Translations under genes and position numbers: made by a program
The notes under the pieces: model-generated
The model's database searches: none
The model's input: the letters and a program-made list of their open reading frames with translations, nothing else
What the model was told of the DNA's origin: nothing
In this document: piece after piece, positions 43,085-53,020 of the stretch
Layout: every line of letters begins with the position of its first letter
Numbering within the stretch: position 1 is the first letter of the stretch
From: Rodentibacter caecimuris
GTDB lineage: Bacteria; Pseudomonadota; Gammaproteobacteria; Enterobacterales; Pasteurellaceae
Assembly (NCBI RefSeq): GCF_001019715.1
Contig: NZ_BBXJ01000001.1
Location: 2,232,001 to 2,296,000 of the forward strand
Direction: 5' to 3'
Length of the DNA: 64,000 bases

Positions 43085-44458
43085 TTAACGCATTGTAACA
43101 AATTCTTCCGAACCGGTCGGATGAATCGCCACCGTATTATCAAAATCTGCTTTTGTTGCACCCATTTTGATTGCGACCGCAAAACCTTGAATCATTTCAT
43201 CCACACCATAGCCGATTCCGTGCAAGCCAACTATTTTTTCATCTTTGCCCACGCAGACTAATTTCATTCGACAAGGTTGGCGATGCTGAGTAACCGCAGT
43301 GTACATCGCCGTAAAGGAAGATTTATATACTTTTACATTTCCTTCGCCATATTGTTCAATGGCTTGCGGTTCGGTTAAGCCAATCGTGCCAATCGGCGGA
43401 TGACTAAATACCACGGTCGGCACAAGATTATAATCCAAGTGCTCGTTAGGTTTGTTATTGAATAAACGCTCGGATAAACGGCGACCTGCCGCCACCGCCA
43501 CCGGCGTTAATTCAATGCCGCCCTCAATGATATCGCCTACCGCATAAATGCCTTTCACATTGGTATTTTGATATTTATCGACTTTAACATAACCACGTTC
43601 GTTCGTTTCTACACCGGCATGCTCTAAACCGATTTTATCCGTTGCCGGTTCACGACCTGCCGCCCAAATAACACAATCTACCGTTAGGCTCCGTTCATGA
43701 TCAAATTTTACCGTGAGAGAATCATCTGCATTTTTAATGATTTCCTGAACCGTTGTATGTTTATGCAACGCGATACCATCCTGTTCCAACACCTCAAGTA
43801 AGGTTTCTACAATTAACGGATCTTGATTACGCATTGGGGCATGACGACGTACCACCAAATGAGTTTCCGAGCCAAGACTATTCAATACTCCGGCAATCTC
43901 CACGGCAATATAGCCAGCCCCAATAATTGCCACGCGTTTCGGTAATGCCTTTAATGCAAAGAAACCGTCCGAATCAATACCATATTCTTGCCCTTTTACC
44001 GAATGAGGGCGGAACGGTCTGCCCCCTGTCGCAATTAAGATATGATCTGCCGTTACACGCTCGGTTGAACCATCTGCAAAAGTTATTTCAATGGTATGCG
44101 CATCAACAAACTTACCGAATCCGTTAATCACATCAACGTTATTTTTAGCTAACACGTTATTGTAAGAAGTGTGAATACGACTGATATAGGCTTGGCGGCT
44201 TTCAATAAGTTTCTCGAAATCAAATTTTTTCACATTCACATCAAAACCATAATCCGGTGCATAGTGGTTAATGGCTTCTGCGATCTGTGCGCCATAAAAC
44301 ATCACTTTCTTCGGCACGCAGCCTACATTTACACAGGTTCCGCCTAAATATTTTGCTTCAATAATCGCACATTTTTTACCATAGCTCGCCGCACGATTAA
44401 TTGAAGCAATACCGCCACTGCCGCCACCAATAGCAATATAGTCATAATGTTTAGTCAT
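43085..44458 (-). CDS. gor: Glutathione reductase
   Basis: Gor reduces oxidised glutathione with NADPH. The 457-residue flavoprotein has the FAD motif [21 protein letters not shown], the redox-active disulfide [15 protein letters not shown], the NAD(P) domain [17 protein letters not shown] with downstream VVRRHAPMR (arginines favouring NADPH), KGIYAVGDI and the C-terminal catalytic [12 protein letters not shown]. Length is standard. It is the last housekeeping gene before the accessory adhesin region. Confidence 0.97.
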   Translation of the reverse strand: MTKHYDYIAIGGGSGGIASINRAASYGKKCAIIEAKYLGGTCVNVGCVPKKVMFYGAQIAEAINHYAPDYGFDVNVKKFDFEKLIESRQAYISRIHTSYNNVLAKNNVDVINGFGKFVDAHTIEITFADGSTERVTADHILIATGGRPFRPHSVKGQEYGIDSDGFFALKALPKRVAIIGAGYIAVEIAGVLNSLGSETHLVVRRHAPMRNQDPLIVETLLEVLEQDGIALHKHTTVQEIIKNADDSLTVKFDHERSLTVDCVIWAAGREPATDKIGLEHAGVETNERGYVKVDKYQNTNVKGIYAVGDIIEGGIELTPVAVAAGRRLSERLFNNKPNEHLDYNLVPTVVFSHPPIGTIGLTEPQAIEQYGEGNVKVYKSSFTAMYTAVTQHRQPCRMKLVCVGKDEKIVGLHGIGYGVDEMIQGFAVAIKMGATKADFDNTVAIHPTGSEEFVTMR

Positions 44459-45033
44459 CGTTTCATCCTTTTTCCGAATATAAAAATTTGCTACATTCTG
44501 CCGAAATTTCGTAAATAAAGCTATAAATTAGTATAATTGGGAATGTCTATATCAAAATAAGAGTGCGGTCATTTTTTATCGTATTTTGACACTTCCATGT
44601 TATTATGTAGTAGTTGCACAAAGGTCTAATAACTTGGAAACGCTACAATCTCCATTGAATTAACTATTTAGTAGAAAATTTTATTATGTATGTCGAAACC
44701 TACCTTATTTCGAAAATATTAGAGCTGTTTAAGGAAGTTCTATCGTTTTCGTAAACTATATAATCAAGGAATAATTGAATAAAAAGAAAAATCTGCATTA
44801 CAAGATTAAGAAAAGGGGAATATCTGATACATCGAAGCGGCATTTAAAACGGCCCGAGTAGGAATGATAGGCAGAAGATAAACTAGAGATGACAAGTTAT
44901 AACAACAGTGAGTGCTTTCCATTTAGAATATGAACATCAAATTCAATCTAAACAAAATAAAGAAAACACTCATATTTTATTCTAATAACACTCTTAAAGA
45001 CTGCTTTAATCAATTTATCTGTAGAAGATCAAA
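44459..45033. other. Gene-poor 575-base stretch, probable decayed mobile DNA
   Basis: This stretch holds a near-match uptake signal (GAGTGCGGT, ~44561), then at 44601-44622 a 22-base string that matches one end of the MITE-like element at 58163-58184 in 20 of 22 positions. From ~44640 to 44930 all frames are broken; short pieces look as if once coding, but I could not tie them to a known transposase. No promoter or RNA gene is evident. Confidence 0.4.
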
Positions 45034-45429
45034 TTATGATTGTTTATCTTGTTTTAATAGAGAAACCATCTCTTTAAGAAGTTGGATCTCATTATCCTTC
45101 TGCTCTAATAGCTGTTGATTGTACGATAACGATAACTTTAGCCTCTCATTCTCAATCATTAAAGCTTCATTATCACCGTAATAATTCGTACTCAAATATG
45201 AATTTTCGTTTATCTGAAAACAAATATTCTTACCATCAGACTGCATCAGCTCTACTACATCGATATCAAACACATGGGCGATTTGTTCAAGCTTATACAA
45301 ATAGATTTTACTCTCTCCACGCTCAATTTTCGCATAACCATTTAGCGACATATTCAGTTTTTCCGCCATTTGCTCTTGAGACCATCCCCTTGCTTCTCGG
45401 ATTTTCCGAATCTTTTCGTTTACACTCAT
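45034..45429 (-). CDS. XRE-type helix-turn-helix regulator with coiled-coil tail
   Basis: I chose the start MSVNEKIRKIREARGWSQEQMAEKLNMSLNGYAKIERGESKIYLYKLEQIAHVFDIDVVELM (45429), which gives 131 residues; the longer frame to 45474 adds a non-conserved stretch. Residues ~5-62 are a Cro/C1-type HTH. The C-terminal part (NEALMIENERLKLSLSYNQQLLEQKDNEIQLLKEMVSLLKQ) should be a coiled coil for dimerisation. It is divergent from the adhesin with ~550 bases between. Regulation of the adhesin is a guess. Similar solo regulators are common in Pasteurellaceae accessory DNA. Confidence 0.87.
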   Translation of the reverse strand: MSVNEKIRKIREARGWSQEQMAEKLNMSLNGYAKIERGESKIYLYKLEQIAHVFDIDVVELMQSDGKNICFQINENSYLSTNYYGDNEALMIENERLKLSLSYNQQLLEQKDNEIQLLKEMVSLLKQDKQS

Positions 45430-45555
45430 TTTCTTTATTTGCGTTGAAGAAATACCCACTGACAGTGTAGGCAATAGCTATTGTAGTGGCTACATTATGT
45501 CAATCCTGTTTTGTATTATATTTGTTATTGGTGCCAAAATCAAAAGGAGTGCCTG

Positions 45556-45686
45556 ATGAAAAACACATTTTATTGACACTTTTAGGAGTAATACCTTCAA
45601 CGGGTGTATTTTCTTGCACCAATGATTTTTATTCTCACTGCATTTGTGAGTTTAGCTTAAGACTGACAAAGCAAGTAACAGCATGA
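45556..45686 (+). pseudogene. Frameshifted small lipoprotein
   Basis: An excellent ribosome site AAGGAG (45544-45549) precedes ATG at 45556, but that frame stops after six codons. Adding one A to the five-A run (45559-45563) would give a signal peptide MKKHILLTLLGVIPSTGVFSC with a lipobox cysteine, then 22 more residues to the stop at 45686. So a ~43-residue lipoprotein frame is broken by a one-base loss, or is phase-switched. I do not recognise the family. Confidence 0.5.
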
Positions 45687-45747
45687 AAAAATGTGTGGTA
45701 GCTTATCTAAGGAAGTCGTGAACAGATATGGTGTTCCCAAGTTTCTT

Positions 45748-45786
45748 GAGAGTCTTTAGTGAGAGTCTTTAGTGAGAGCCTCTAAA
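45748..45786 (+). repeat. 13-bp tandem repeat, about three units
   Basis: The unit GAGAGTCTTTAGT occurs twice exactly (45748-45760, 45761-45773), then once in decayed form GAGAGCCTCTAAA (45774-45786). It lies ~200 bases upstream of the adhesin start, where repeat-number change could affect expression. Confidence 0.85.
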
Positions 45787-45819
45787 AATCAACCGAATTA
45801 CTATACAATGGAAAGTTGA

Positions 45820-45975
45820 GTGAAAAATATCATTAACTTTAAGTCAGTATCAGATGCTGCCTTTACGACAACACCCAAAGTCGGAATTCCTTACGATAAT
45901 ACGCCACAACGTGAGAAAGTCACATATAAATTACTTTCCAAAGTAAAGAAAAATTACAATATTAAATTAAAATAG
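45820..45975 (+). CDS. Short hypothetical ORF upstream of the adhesin
   Basis: A 51-codon frame starts GTG at 45820, straight after an in-frame stop, and ends 10 bases before the adhesin ATG. It reads KNIINFKSVSDAAFTTTPKV then GIPYDNTPQREKVTYKLLSKVKKNYNIKLK, a basic C-terminus. There is only a weak GGAAAG ribosome site, and I know no homolog. It may be the tail of a lost gene rather than a real product. Confidence 0.3.
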   Translation: MKNIINFKSVSDAAFTTTPKVGIPYDNTPQREKVTYKLLSKVKKNYNIKLK

Positions 45976-45985
45976 GTGAACATTT

Positions 45986-48900
45986 ATGAATAAAATTTTC
46001 CGAGTCATTTGGAATCACGCTACGCAATCTTGGGTAGCAGTGTCTGAATTAAGCAAGGCTAAGGGAAAATCAAAATCCTCTTCCGGAAAAAAAATTTCCC
46101 TTTTAGCTATTTCTTTGACAACAGCAGGTGCAACGTTATTAGGGAGTACGGCTCAGGCTGCGATATCTGGTGATGCTGTGATATGGGGGTCTAACTCAGC
46201 AGGCACAAAAGCACCGGAAATCGTGGTGCAAACCGATCCATTTGGTAACCCGATGGGGGAATATTCAATAGGGATTGCACCAGGGCAAGTAAAGTTCATT
46301 GGTGAGGGTAAGGATAAAGAGGTTAATGTAACTAATGCAACTAAGCCGCTCTATATTTACGATAGTAAAACCGGTGCATTATTAGACTATGTCCCTATAG
46401 GAGGATCGTTATCAAAAAGCTATAACACAGAGGTAACCAGACTTGAGTATAGTGGCGAGTGGGTTGCGAGACCAACTGGGCGTTATAGTATCTCGATAGG
46501 TCAAAGTTCAGAAGCTGGCTCAATGCAATCTGTTGCATTAGGGCGTTTCTCAAAAGTTGATAATGCAAGTTTAGAAGGTTATGTTATTGGTTCTCAATCT
46601 AATGTGACGAAATCAGAGCAAGGTGTTCAGGTCGGTTCGCGTAGTAATGTAAATGCGAGTGCTCGTGGTATTTTGGTGGGGAATCGCGGTAATGTAACTA
46701 ACAGTGATTATGCAAGTGCCATAGGATCTTATGGTGTAAATGTAACAAATAGTGGTTATAGTTCAAGTGTTGGTACAAATACGATTACTAATCAGAGTTA
46801 TGGTGCAATAAATGTTGGTCCTCATGGGAAAGTTGATAATTCTCAACTTGCTACTAATGTAGGTCCTTGGTCTGAAATAAATCGCTCAGAACAGGCGATT
46901 GCAGTGGGACGTAATGCCAAAGCTTTAGATAGTGTTGCTTCTACGGTCGTTGGTACATATGCAAAAGCAAATGTTAGTAACAATTCTGTTGCAGTGGGAC
47001 GTAATGCTAATGTAGATAATAGCGAATTCGGTGTCACAGTTGGTCCATATACGAATATTTTAGGTTCACAACAGGCAACAGCTTTAGGACGTAATGCTAA
47101 GGTAGATAGCAGTCGATCCGGTGTGGCTTTAGGTACATTTGCTGTAGTTAATGGCTCCGTTTCAGCGACAGCGGTTGGACCTGGTGCAAACGTTCTAAAT
47201 AGTGAAGGTGGATTTTCTGGTGGTCGTAATTCGAAAGTAGAAAACAGTAAAGACGGAACCGCTCTTGGTGTGGGAGCTACTATATCAGGAGCAGCAAATG
47301 CTACAGCTCTAGGGGCTCGTGCAAATGCTACCTTGGCTGACTCTGTAGCACTTGGTGCTGATGCAATAACGTCCGCAGCGACACCAACAAATAGTGCCAG
47401 TGTAAATGGGATAAATTACAGTGGCTTTGCAGGTGTGAATAATGATACTAACTATGTCGTCTCTGTGGGTAAGAATGGGGGAGAACGACAAGTTCAAAAT
47501 GTTGCTGCGGGTCGTATTACTGAAAATTCAACTGATGCTATTAACGGTAGCCAGTTATATCACGTTTTGGCAACAGGGAGCTGGACGATAGGTGATCAAA
47601 CAGATCACTCGGGCAATGGTGTAAATAATGTTCGCTTTGGGGATCGTGTTGATTTTATAGGTAGTGGTGCAACCACAGTTAATGTGAGCAAGACAGCTGA
47701 TAATAAAACGTTAGTAAATATTTCAAGCCCGGTTTATACAGCCGGTAATAATATTAACCTTACGACTAACAGCGATGGTTCAATTACAATTAGTTCATTG
47801 GATTCAAATACATTATCTAACTTAACCAGCCATTTACCGGATACAAGTAAAGTAGCTAACCCAAGTAGTGACAATAAAAATGAACAAACTGCACCAACTG
47901 ATATTACTAACAAAGGTAACGAAGCAGCAACAGTAAAAGATGTTTTAAACGCAGGCTGGAACCTACAAGGTAATGGTGAAGCGAAAGACTTCGTTGCAGC
48001 GTATGATACAGTGAATTTTGCTAACGGTACGGCGACAGATGTTGTGATTGGTACAGATGGTAAAACGTCGAATATCACGTTTAACGTGAAATACGATAAC
48101 GCAACCATCGTATTAGATGAGAACGGTAACTTAAAAGCGAATCTAAGCAATGTCATTAACGGCGATAACACAACGACAGAAGCCAACAACGGCACAGTAA
48201 GTGTGAAAACCGGTGATGTCACAGCAAACACCACCACAGGTAAAGCTGAGTCCAATACTGCTAACGGTACAATTGCGAAAGTAGAAGATGTTGCTGGCGC
48301 AATCAATGGCAGCGGTTGGAAAACTACCCCAACAAAAGTATTTGATAAAGACGGAAATGAAGTTAACAACCCTACAGACCAACTCATCAATCCGGGTGAC
48401 CAAGTAAACTACGTAAACGGTAATGGTACGAAAGCGAATGTAACTGTGATGCAAGGTCAAGATGGCAAAGATACGGTAAACGTAAGCTACGACATCAAAC
48501 CGGCGGATGAGACAATTGCGGTAACACCGGAAGGTGTGAAAGTGAACACCACAACTGGTTCGGTAAATGACAATGGTACGGTGAAAGTTGAGAAACCTAA
48601 CTTGTTATTAAACGCAAGTGAAGTAGCGAACTTGGTGAACAATGCGTCATTTAACGTGACAACAGTGAAAAATAATGATCAAGTCACAAGCGGCGGGCAC
48701 AATACTAAACCAGTGAAAGCAGGTGATACAGTTACCTATAAAGCGGGTAAAAACCTAGAGATTAACCAAGATGGTCATAACATCACTTACGGTTTAAGTG
48801 AAAACATCACAGTGAACCAAGCAAATGCTACAACGTTGACGGTAGGTAATGTTTCTGACTCTAATGCACCGAAAGTAGATTTCAATTCGGAGAAAGCAAC

Positions 48901-51900
48901 GCCGGCAAATGTGAATCCGAATGCGACTGCGCCTGAAAATGCGTTGAATATCACGACGGCGGGCAAACCGACTCAAATTACCGGTGTGGGGTCAGTATTG
49001 AATGTGGGTGATGTACCAACCAATACAGGTGATAAGAAAGATGTAGTATTCAACATTACTCTAGCGGGAACGGAAGGTAACGACAAGTTAGTGGGTCTCA
49101 CTAACTTACCGGATAATACTCTCAATTCAGCGGCAACAGTACGTGACTTAACCAATTTAGGTTGGGTGGTGAAAGCGTCTGACAACAACTACACCAACAC
49201 CGTGAAAAATGCAAATGAAGTTGACTTTGTAGGTGGCGATGCGATTACTGTAATCGGTTGGAATGGCGGCGATGTTCGCAAGATTACCGTAACAGCAAAA
49301 TACGATAACGCAACTATCGTATTAGATGAGAACGGTCGATTAAAAGCGAATGTAAGCAATATCATTAACGGCGATAACACAACTACAGAAGCTAACAACG
49401 GCACAGTGAGTGTGAAAACGGGTGATATCAGCGCAAACAGCATCACTGGTAAAGTTGCATCCAATACTACTAACGGTACTATTGCAAAAGTAGAAGATGT
49501 TGCAAGTGCAATCAACGATAGCGGTTGGAAAACAAACGCAAAAGATAAAGACGGCCAAGATGTCCCAGATGCATTAGTGAACCCGGGCGATACGCTTAAC
49601 TATGTTGATGGTAATGGCACAAAAGCAAATGTCACAGTAACTAAAGGTGAAAGAGGTAATCCGGATGTCTTTAATGTGACTTACGATGTGAATACGACCA
49701 ACGCAGTTGCAAATACCACAACAGGTAAAGCAGAATTACCGGATGCAACGAAAGGTGGTGATACGTTAAATGCAACCACAATCACTAACTTAGTGAATAA
49801 CGTATTCCACACAGTGAATGCAACGAACAAAGATGAGCAAATTGAAGCGACTAACGGCACAACGACGGTAAAAGCGGGTGATACGCTTGATTTTGTTGCG
49901 GGTAAAAACTTAGTGGTTAACCAAACAGGCAAAACGATTGCGTTTGGCTTATCTAGAGATATTGACGTAGGTAATATCACTGTGGGTAACACTACTATTA
50001 CTAACGGCACGATTAGTGGTTTAAACCCTAATTTACCGAACACGAATAACAATGATGAGTACAAAGTTGGTGATGAGATCACTAAATCACAAACGTTACC
50101 GTCAACCTTGAATATTACGAACGCCGCGACAGTAGGCGATATCCTGAATTCAGGTTGGAACTTACAAAATAATGGTCAAGCGCGTGATTTTGTGAAACCG
50201 TATGACTCAGTAAACTTTGTGAATGGTACAGCGACTACAGCGCTTGTTGAGACTAACGAAAACGGTACGGTAAGCAACGTGACGTACAATGTGAACGTAG
50301 ACGACAACACCATTAAAGTGGTTGACGGTAAATTAGTTGCAAATGCCACTAACATTGTTAATCAAGTAACGGGTAACTCAACCGTAACTGACGGTAGAGC
50401 AAATGCAACCACTGTAGAAGCGGGTAACCCAGTTGATAACAGTAATAAAATTGCAACCGTAGGTGATATTGTTGATACTATCAATAACGTACACTGGAAT
50501 GCGGCTGCAGGTAATATAACGGGTACAAATGGTGAGTTCAGCAGTACAGGTTCACAACCAATCAAAGCTGGCGATACAGTGACTTACAACGCAGGTAAAA
50601 ATATTAAGATTGAACAAAATAACGCAACCTTTAATATTTCGACCACGGATAATGTAACGTTTACTCATACAAACACGACAACATTAACGGTAGGTAATGT
50701 CTCTGATTCAAATCACTCAACGAATATCACATCAGGTCCTGACGGCTTAGATGTGAATGGCGATAAGATTACAGGTGTCGCAAATGGTACTATTTCTAAA
50801 GATAGTTCTGATGCGGTAAATGGTAGCCAGTTGTATAGACTGGGTGATTCAATTACAAACATCTTCGGCGGTAATACAACATTTAATACAACAACAGGTA
50901 AAGTTGAAGGATTTGAGCGTACATTAAATACCACGGGTTTAGCACCTAGTGAGAACTATACAGTACCAGCAGCACCGGCGACCAACATCACGGCAGCGTT
51001 TGAGCAATTAAACGATTATGTGAATGCGGGTTGGAAACTAGGTAATGCAAGTGGTGCTGTGGTTGAACGTATTTCACCTGATGAGCAAGTCAACTTTGTA
51101 GATTCTAATACGATCACATCAACGGTTGTTGCGAATGACAAAGGTGGCGCGAATATCTCATTTAATGTGAATGCGACCGCAGTAGCGAATAATGCGGCAG
51201 GTAATGTGTCTGCGAACAATACAACCGGTAAAGCGGAGTTTGATAACCATAACAATACTAAACCACTTGCAACAGTGGAAGATGTAGCCAATACGGTGAA
51301 TAACACAGGTTGGTTCATGAATACGACTGCAGGTGAGAAAGCACTAGTAAATCCAGGTGATACGGTTAACTACGTTAATGGCAATGGTACGAAAGCTAAT
51401 GTAACGGTTACAAAAGGTGAAAATGGTCAACCAGATACCTTCAATGTAACTTATGACATCAAATCGGCGGATAACACAATTGCGGTAACACCGGAAGGTG
51501 TGAAAGTGAACACCACAACTGGTTCGGTAAATGACAATGGTACGGTGAAAGTTGCACAACCTGACTTGTTATTAAACGCAAGTGAAGTGGCAAACTTAGT
51601 GAACAATGCGTCATTTAACGCAACGATTGGCAGAGATGATACAGACTTTGTCGATCAAGTCGGTAAAGATAACTATAAAGTGAAAGCTGGTGATACTATC
51701 ACATTCAATGCGGGTAAAAACCTTCGTGTGAAACAAGAGAACGGCACATTCACTTATGCGTTAGATAACAACATTACGGTGAACCACGCAAATGCAACGA
51801 CATTAACTGTAGGCAATGTATCGAACCCAACAGCACCGAAAGTAGATTTCAATGCAGATAAAGCGACACCTGCAACTAACAATGCAGAACAGCCTGAAAA

Positions 51901-52966
51901 TGCGCTGAATATCACAACAGACGGTAAACCAACGCAAATCACAGGCGTAGGCTCTACACTGAATACGACAAATGTTGTAACTAACCCGGATGGTAATGCA
52001 TCAACACCGGTTGAAAATAAAACATTAGTTGACTTAACTAATGCAACAACACCGGATTCAGCAGCAACAGTGCGTGACCTACAAAACATGGGGTGGGTTG
52101 TTGAAACAAGCGGTAACGGCTACATTGATACGGTGAAAAATGCAAATCATGTGAAATTCAGTGGTGATGGTGCTGTTACAGTAACGGGCTCAACAGATGC
52201 TAACGGTACACGCAATATCACGGTGAGAGTTGATGCAACTCAGATGGCAAATAACGCAGCCGGTAATGTGTACGCAAATACGACAACCGGTAAAGCTGAA
52301 TTTAACAATGCAAACGGTTCGAAACCGCTTGCAACTGTTGAAGATGTTGCAAGTGCAATTAACGGTTCCGGTTGGGAGCTAAACTCCGCCAGTGTTGGTG
52401 GTGAAGTTATCGGTGATACAGCACCTACCCGTGTAAATCCTGGTAGCAAGGTAAATATCAATGCAGGTAAAAACGTTGTGATTACACGTTCCGGAAAAGA
52501 TATTACTATTGCGACATCAACAAAACCTGTATTTGAAAATGTTCAGGTTGGCGGGGACAAAGGTCCAATCATTGGTGGGGATGAAAACGGCGATGTGAAA
52601 GTGTCTAAAGCAGACGGTTCACCAACAAAAGTAACAAATGTTGCAGCCGGTACTGCAAGTACTGATGCAGTCAATGTCGGCCAGTTGAAAGGCACTGTAG
52701 GCAACATCAACAACCGTATGAATAAGATGAACAAAGATCTCCGTGGTGGTATCGCGGGAGCGAATGCAGCAGCAGGCTTACCACAAGTTTACATTCCGGG
52801 TAAATCAATGGTAGCGGCATCCGCAGGTACTTTCAAAGGTCAAAATGCAGTTGCAGTGGGCTACTCCCGTGCAAGTGATAATGGTAAACTTATCTTGAAA
52901 TTACAAGGTAATGCCAATACCCGTGGCGATCTTGGCGGCTCTGTTGGCGTAGGTTATCAGTGGTAA
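45986..52966 (+). CDS. YadA-like trimeric autotransporter adhesin (2326 aa)
   Basis: This is a type Vc surface adhesin that should trimerise and bind host surfaces. Residues 1-59 are an extended signal peptide (ESPR): MNKIFRVIWNHATQSWVAVSE then SLLAISLTTAGATLLGSTAQA. Residues ~160-490 form a YadA-type head of ~14-residue turns (SVAVGRNANVDNSEFGVTVGPY style), ending in a neck (RITENSTDAINGSQLYHV). The ~1700-residue stalk has Hia/BadA-like Trp-ring cassettes (NAGWNLQGNGEAKDFV, SGWNLQNNGQARDFV, NAGWKLGNASG), a second neck (ISKDSSDAVNGSQLYRL) and a third (TASTDAVNVGQLKG). The C-terminal barrel anchor runs from GLPQVYIPGKSMVAASAGTF to the final GVGYQW. The stalk contains near-duplicate blocks and very many NXS/T sequons. 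The start has AGGTGA upstream. The gene is open and looks intact. Confidence 0.95.
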   Translation: MNKIFRVIWNHATQSWVAVSELSKAKGKSKSSSGKKISLLAISLTTAGATLLGSTAQAAISGDAVIWGSNSAGTKAPEIVVQTDPFGNPMGEYSIGIAPGQVKFIGEGKDKEVNVTNATKPLYIYDSKTGALLDYVPIGGSLSKSYNTEVTRLEYSGEWVARPTGRYSISIGQSSEAGSMQSVALGRFSKVDNASLEGYVIGSQSNVTKSEQGVQVGSRSNVNASARGILVGNRGNVTNSDYASAIGSYGVNVTNSGYSSSVGTNTITNQSYGAINVGPHGKVDNSQLATNVGPWSEINRSEQAIAVGRNAKALDSVASTVVGTYAKANVSNNSVAVGRNANVDNSEFGVTVGPYTNILGSQQATALGRNAKVDSSRSGVALGTFAVVNGSVSATAVGPGANVLNSEGGFSGGRNSKVENSKDGTALGVGATISGAANATALGARANATLADSVALGADAITSAATPTNSASVNGINYSGFAGVNNDTNYVVSVGKNGGERQVQNVAAGRITENSTDAINGSQLYHVLATGSWTIGDQTDHSGNGVNNVRFGDRVDFIGSGATTVNVSKTADNKTLVNISSPVYTAGNNINLTTNSDGSITISSLDSNTLSNLTSHLPDTSKVANPSSDNKNEQTAPTDITNKGNEAATVKDVLNAGWNLQGNGEAKDFVAAYDTVNFANGTATDVVIGTDGKTSNITFNVKYDNATIVLDENGNLKANLSNVINGDNTTTEANNGTVSVKTGDVTANTTTGKAESNTANGTIAKVEDVAGAINGSGWKTTPTKVFDKDGNEVNNPTDQLINPGDQVNYVNGNGTKANVTVMQGQDGKDTVNVSYDIKPADETIAVTPEGVKVNTTTGSVNDNGTVKVEKPNLLLNASEVANLVNNASFNVTTVKNNDQVTSGGHNTKPVKAGDTVTYKAGKNLEINQDGHNITYGLSENITVNQANATTLTVGNVSDSNAPKVDFNSEKATPANVNPNATAPENALNITTAGKPTQITGVGSVLNVGDVPTNTGDKKDVVFNITLAGTEGNDKLVGLTNLPDNTLNSAATVRDLTNLGWVVKASDNNYTNTVKNANEVDFVGGDAITVIGWNGGDVRKITVTAKYDNATIVLDENGRLKANVSNIINGDNTTTEANNGTVSVKTGDISANSITGKVASNTTNGTIAKVEDVASAINDSGWKTNAKDKDGQDVPDALVNPGDTLNYVDGNGTKANVTVTKGERGNPDVFNVTYDVNTTNAVANTTTGKAELPDATKGGDTLNATTITNLVNNVFHTVNATNKDEQIEATNGTTTVKAGDTLDFVAGKNLVVNQTGKTIAFGLSRDIDVGNITVGNTTITNGTISGLNPNLPNTNNNDEYKVGDEITKSQTLPSTLNITNAATVGDILNSGWNLQNNGQARDFVKPYDSVNFVNGTATTALVETNENGTVSNVTYNVNVDDNTIKVVDGKLVANATNIVNQVTGNSTVTDGRANATTVEAGNPVDNSNKIATVGDIVDTINNVHWNAAAGNITGTNGEFSSTGSQPIKAGDTVTYNAGKNIKIEQNNATFNISTTDNVTFTHTNTTTLTVGNVSDSNHSTNITSGPDGLDVNGDKITGVANGTISKDSSDAVNGSQLYRLGDSITNIFGGNTTFNTTTGKVEGFERTLNTTGLAPSENYTVPAAPATNITAAFEQLNDYVNAGWKLGNASGAVVERISPDEQVNFVDSNTITSTVVANDKGGANISFNVNATAVANNAAGNVSANNTTGKAEFDNHNNTKPLATVEDVANTVNNTGWFMNTTAGEKALVNPGDTVNYVNGNGTKANVTVTKGENGQPDTFNVTYDIKSADNTIAVTPEGVKVNTTTGSVNDNGTVKVAQPDLLLNASEVANLVNNASFNATIGRDDTDFVDQVGKDNYKVKAGDTITFNAGKNLRVKQENGTFTYALDNNITVNHANATTLTVGNVSNPTAPKVDFNADKATPATNNAEQPENALNITTDGKPTQITGVGSTLNTTNVVTNPDGNASTPVENKTLVDLTNATTPDSAATVRDLQNMGWVVETSGNGYIDTVKNANHVKFSGDGAVTVTGSTDANGTRNITVRVDATQMANNAAGNVYANTTTGKAEFNNANGSKPLATVEDVASAINGSGWELNSASVGGEVIGDTAPTRVNPGSKVNINAGKNVVITRSGKDITIATSTKPVFENVQVGGDKGPIIGGDENGDVKVSKADGSPTKVTNVAAGTASTDAVNVGQLKGTVGNINNRMNKMNKDLRGGIAGANAAAGLPQVYIPGKSMVAASAGTFKGQNAVAVGYSRASDNGKLILKLQGNANTRGDLGGSVGVGYQW
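48090..49531 (+). repeat. Intragenic duplicated block A in the adhesin stalk
   Basis: The block from KYDNATIVLDENG to VEDVA.AIN.SGWKT is encoded twice, at 48090-48330 and 49299-49531, with most codons unchanged (for example GGCGATAACACAAC in both copies). This is a recent duplication or gene-conversion pair inside the stalk. Confidence 0.85.
48399..51975 (+). repeat. Intragenic duplicated blocks B and C in the adhesin stalk
   Basis: Block B (NYVNGNGTKANVTV to LLLNASEVANLVNNASFN) is encoded at 48399-48655 and 51358-51618. In its middle the two copies are identical for about 80 bases. Block C (NATTLTVGNVS to ALNITT.GKPTQITGVGS.LN) is at 48806-49015 and 51774-51975. The order B-C is kept, so a B-C unit of ~620 bases was copied as a whole. 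Confidence 0.85.
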
Positions 52967-52988
52967 TCACTCCATAATTGACAATATG

Positions 52989-53020
52989 AAGGCTAACCCA
53001 AAAAGTTAGCCTTATTTTTT
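52989..53020 (+). terminator. Terminator after the adhesin
   Basis: AAGGCTAAC (52989-52997) pairs with GTTAGCCTT (53005-53013), a 9-bp stem, followed by ATTTTTTG. It ends the adhesin transcript. Confidence 0.92.

Noticed and set aside
44640-44930. Possible remnant of an IS1595/IS1016-type transposase
   Set aside because: A few short peptides vaguely resemble the family, but no continuous motif or paired ends could be followed, so I only call it decayed DNA.
47734-48390. Long open frames on the minus strand inside the adhesin (up to ~218 codons, Val/Leu/Ser-rich)
   Set aside because: They mirror Asn/Thr-rich sense repeats, have no ribosome site and recur in each duplicated block. They are shadows of the adhesin.
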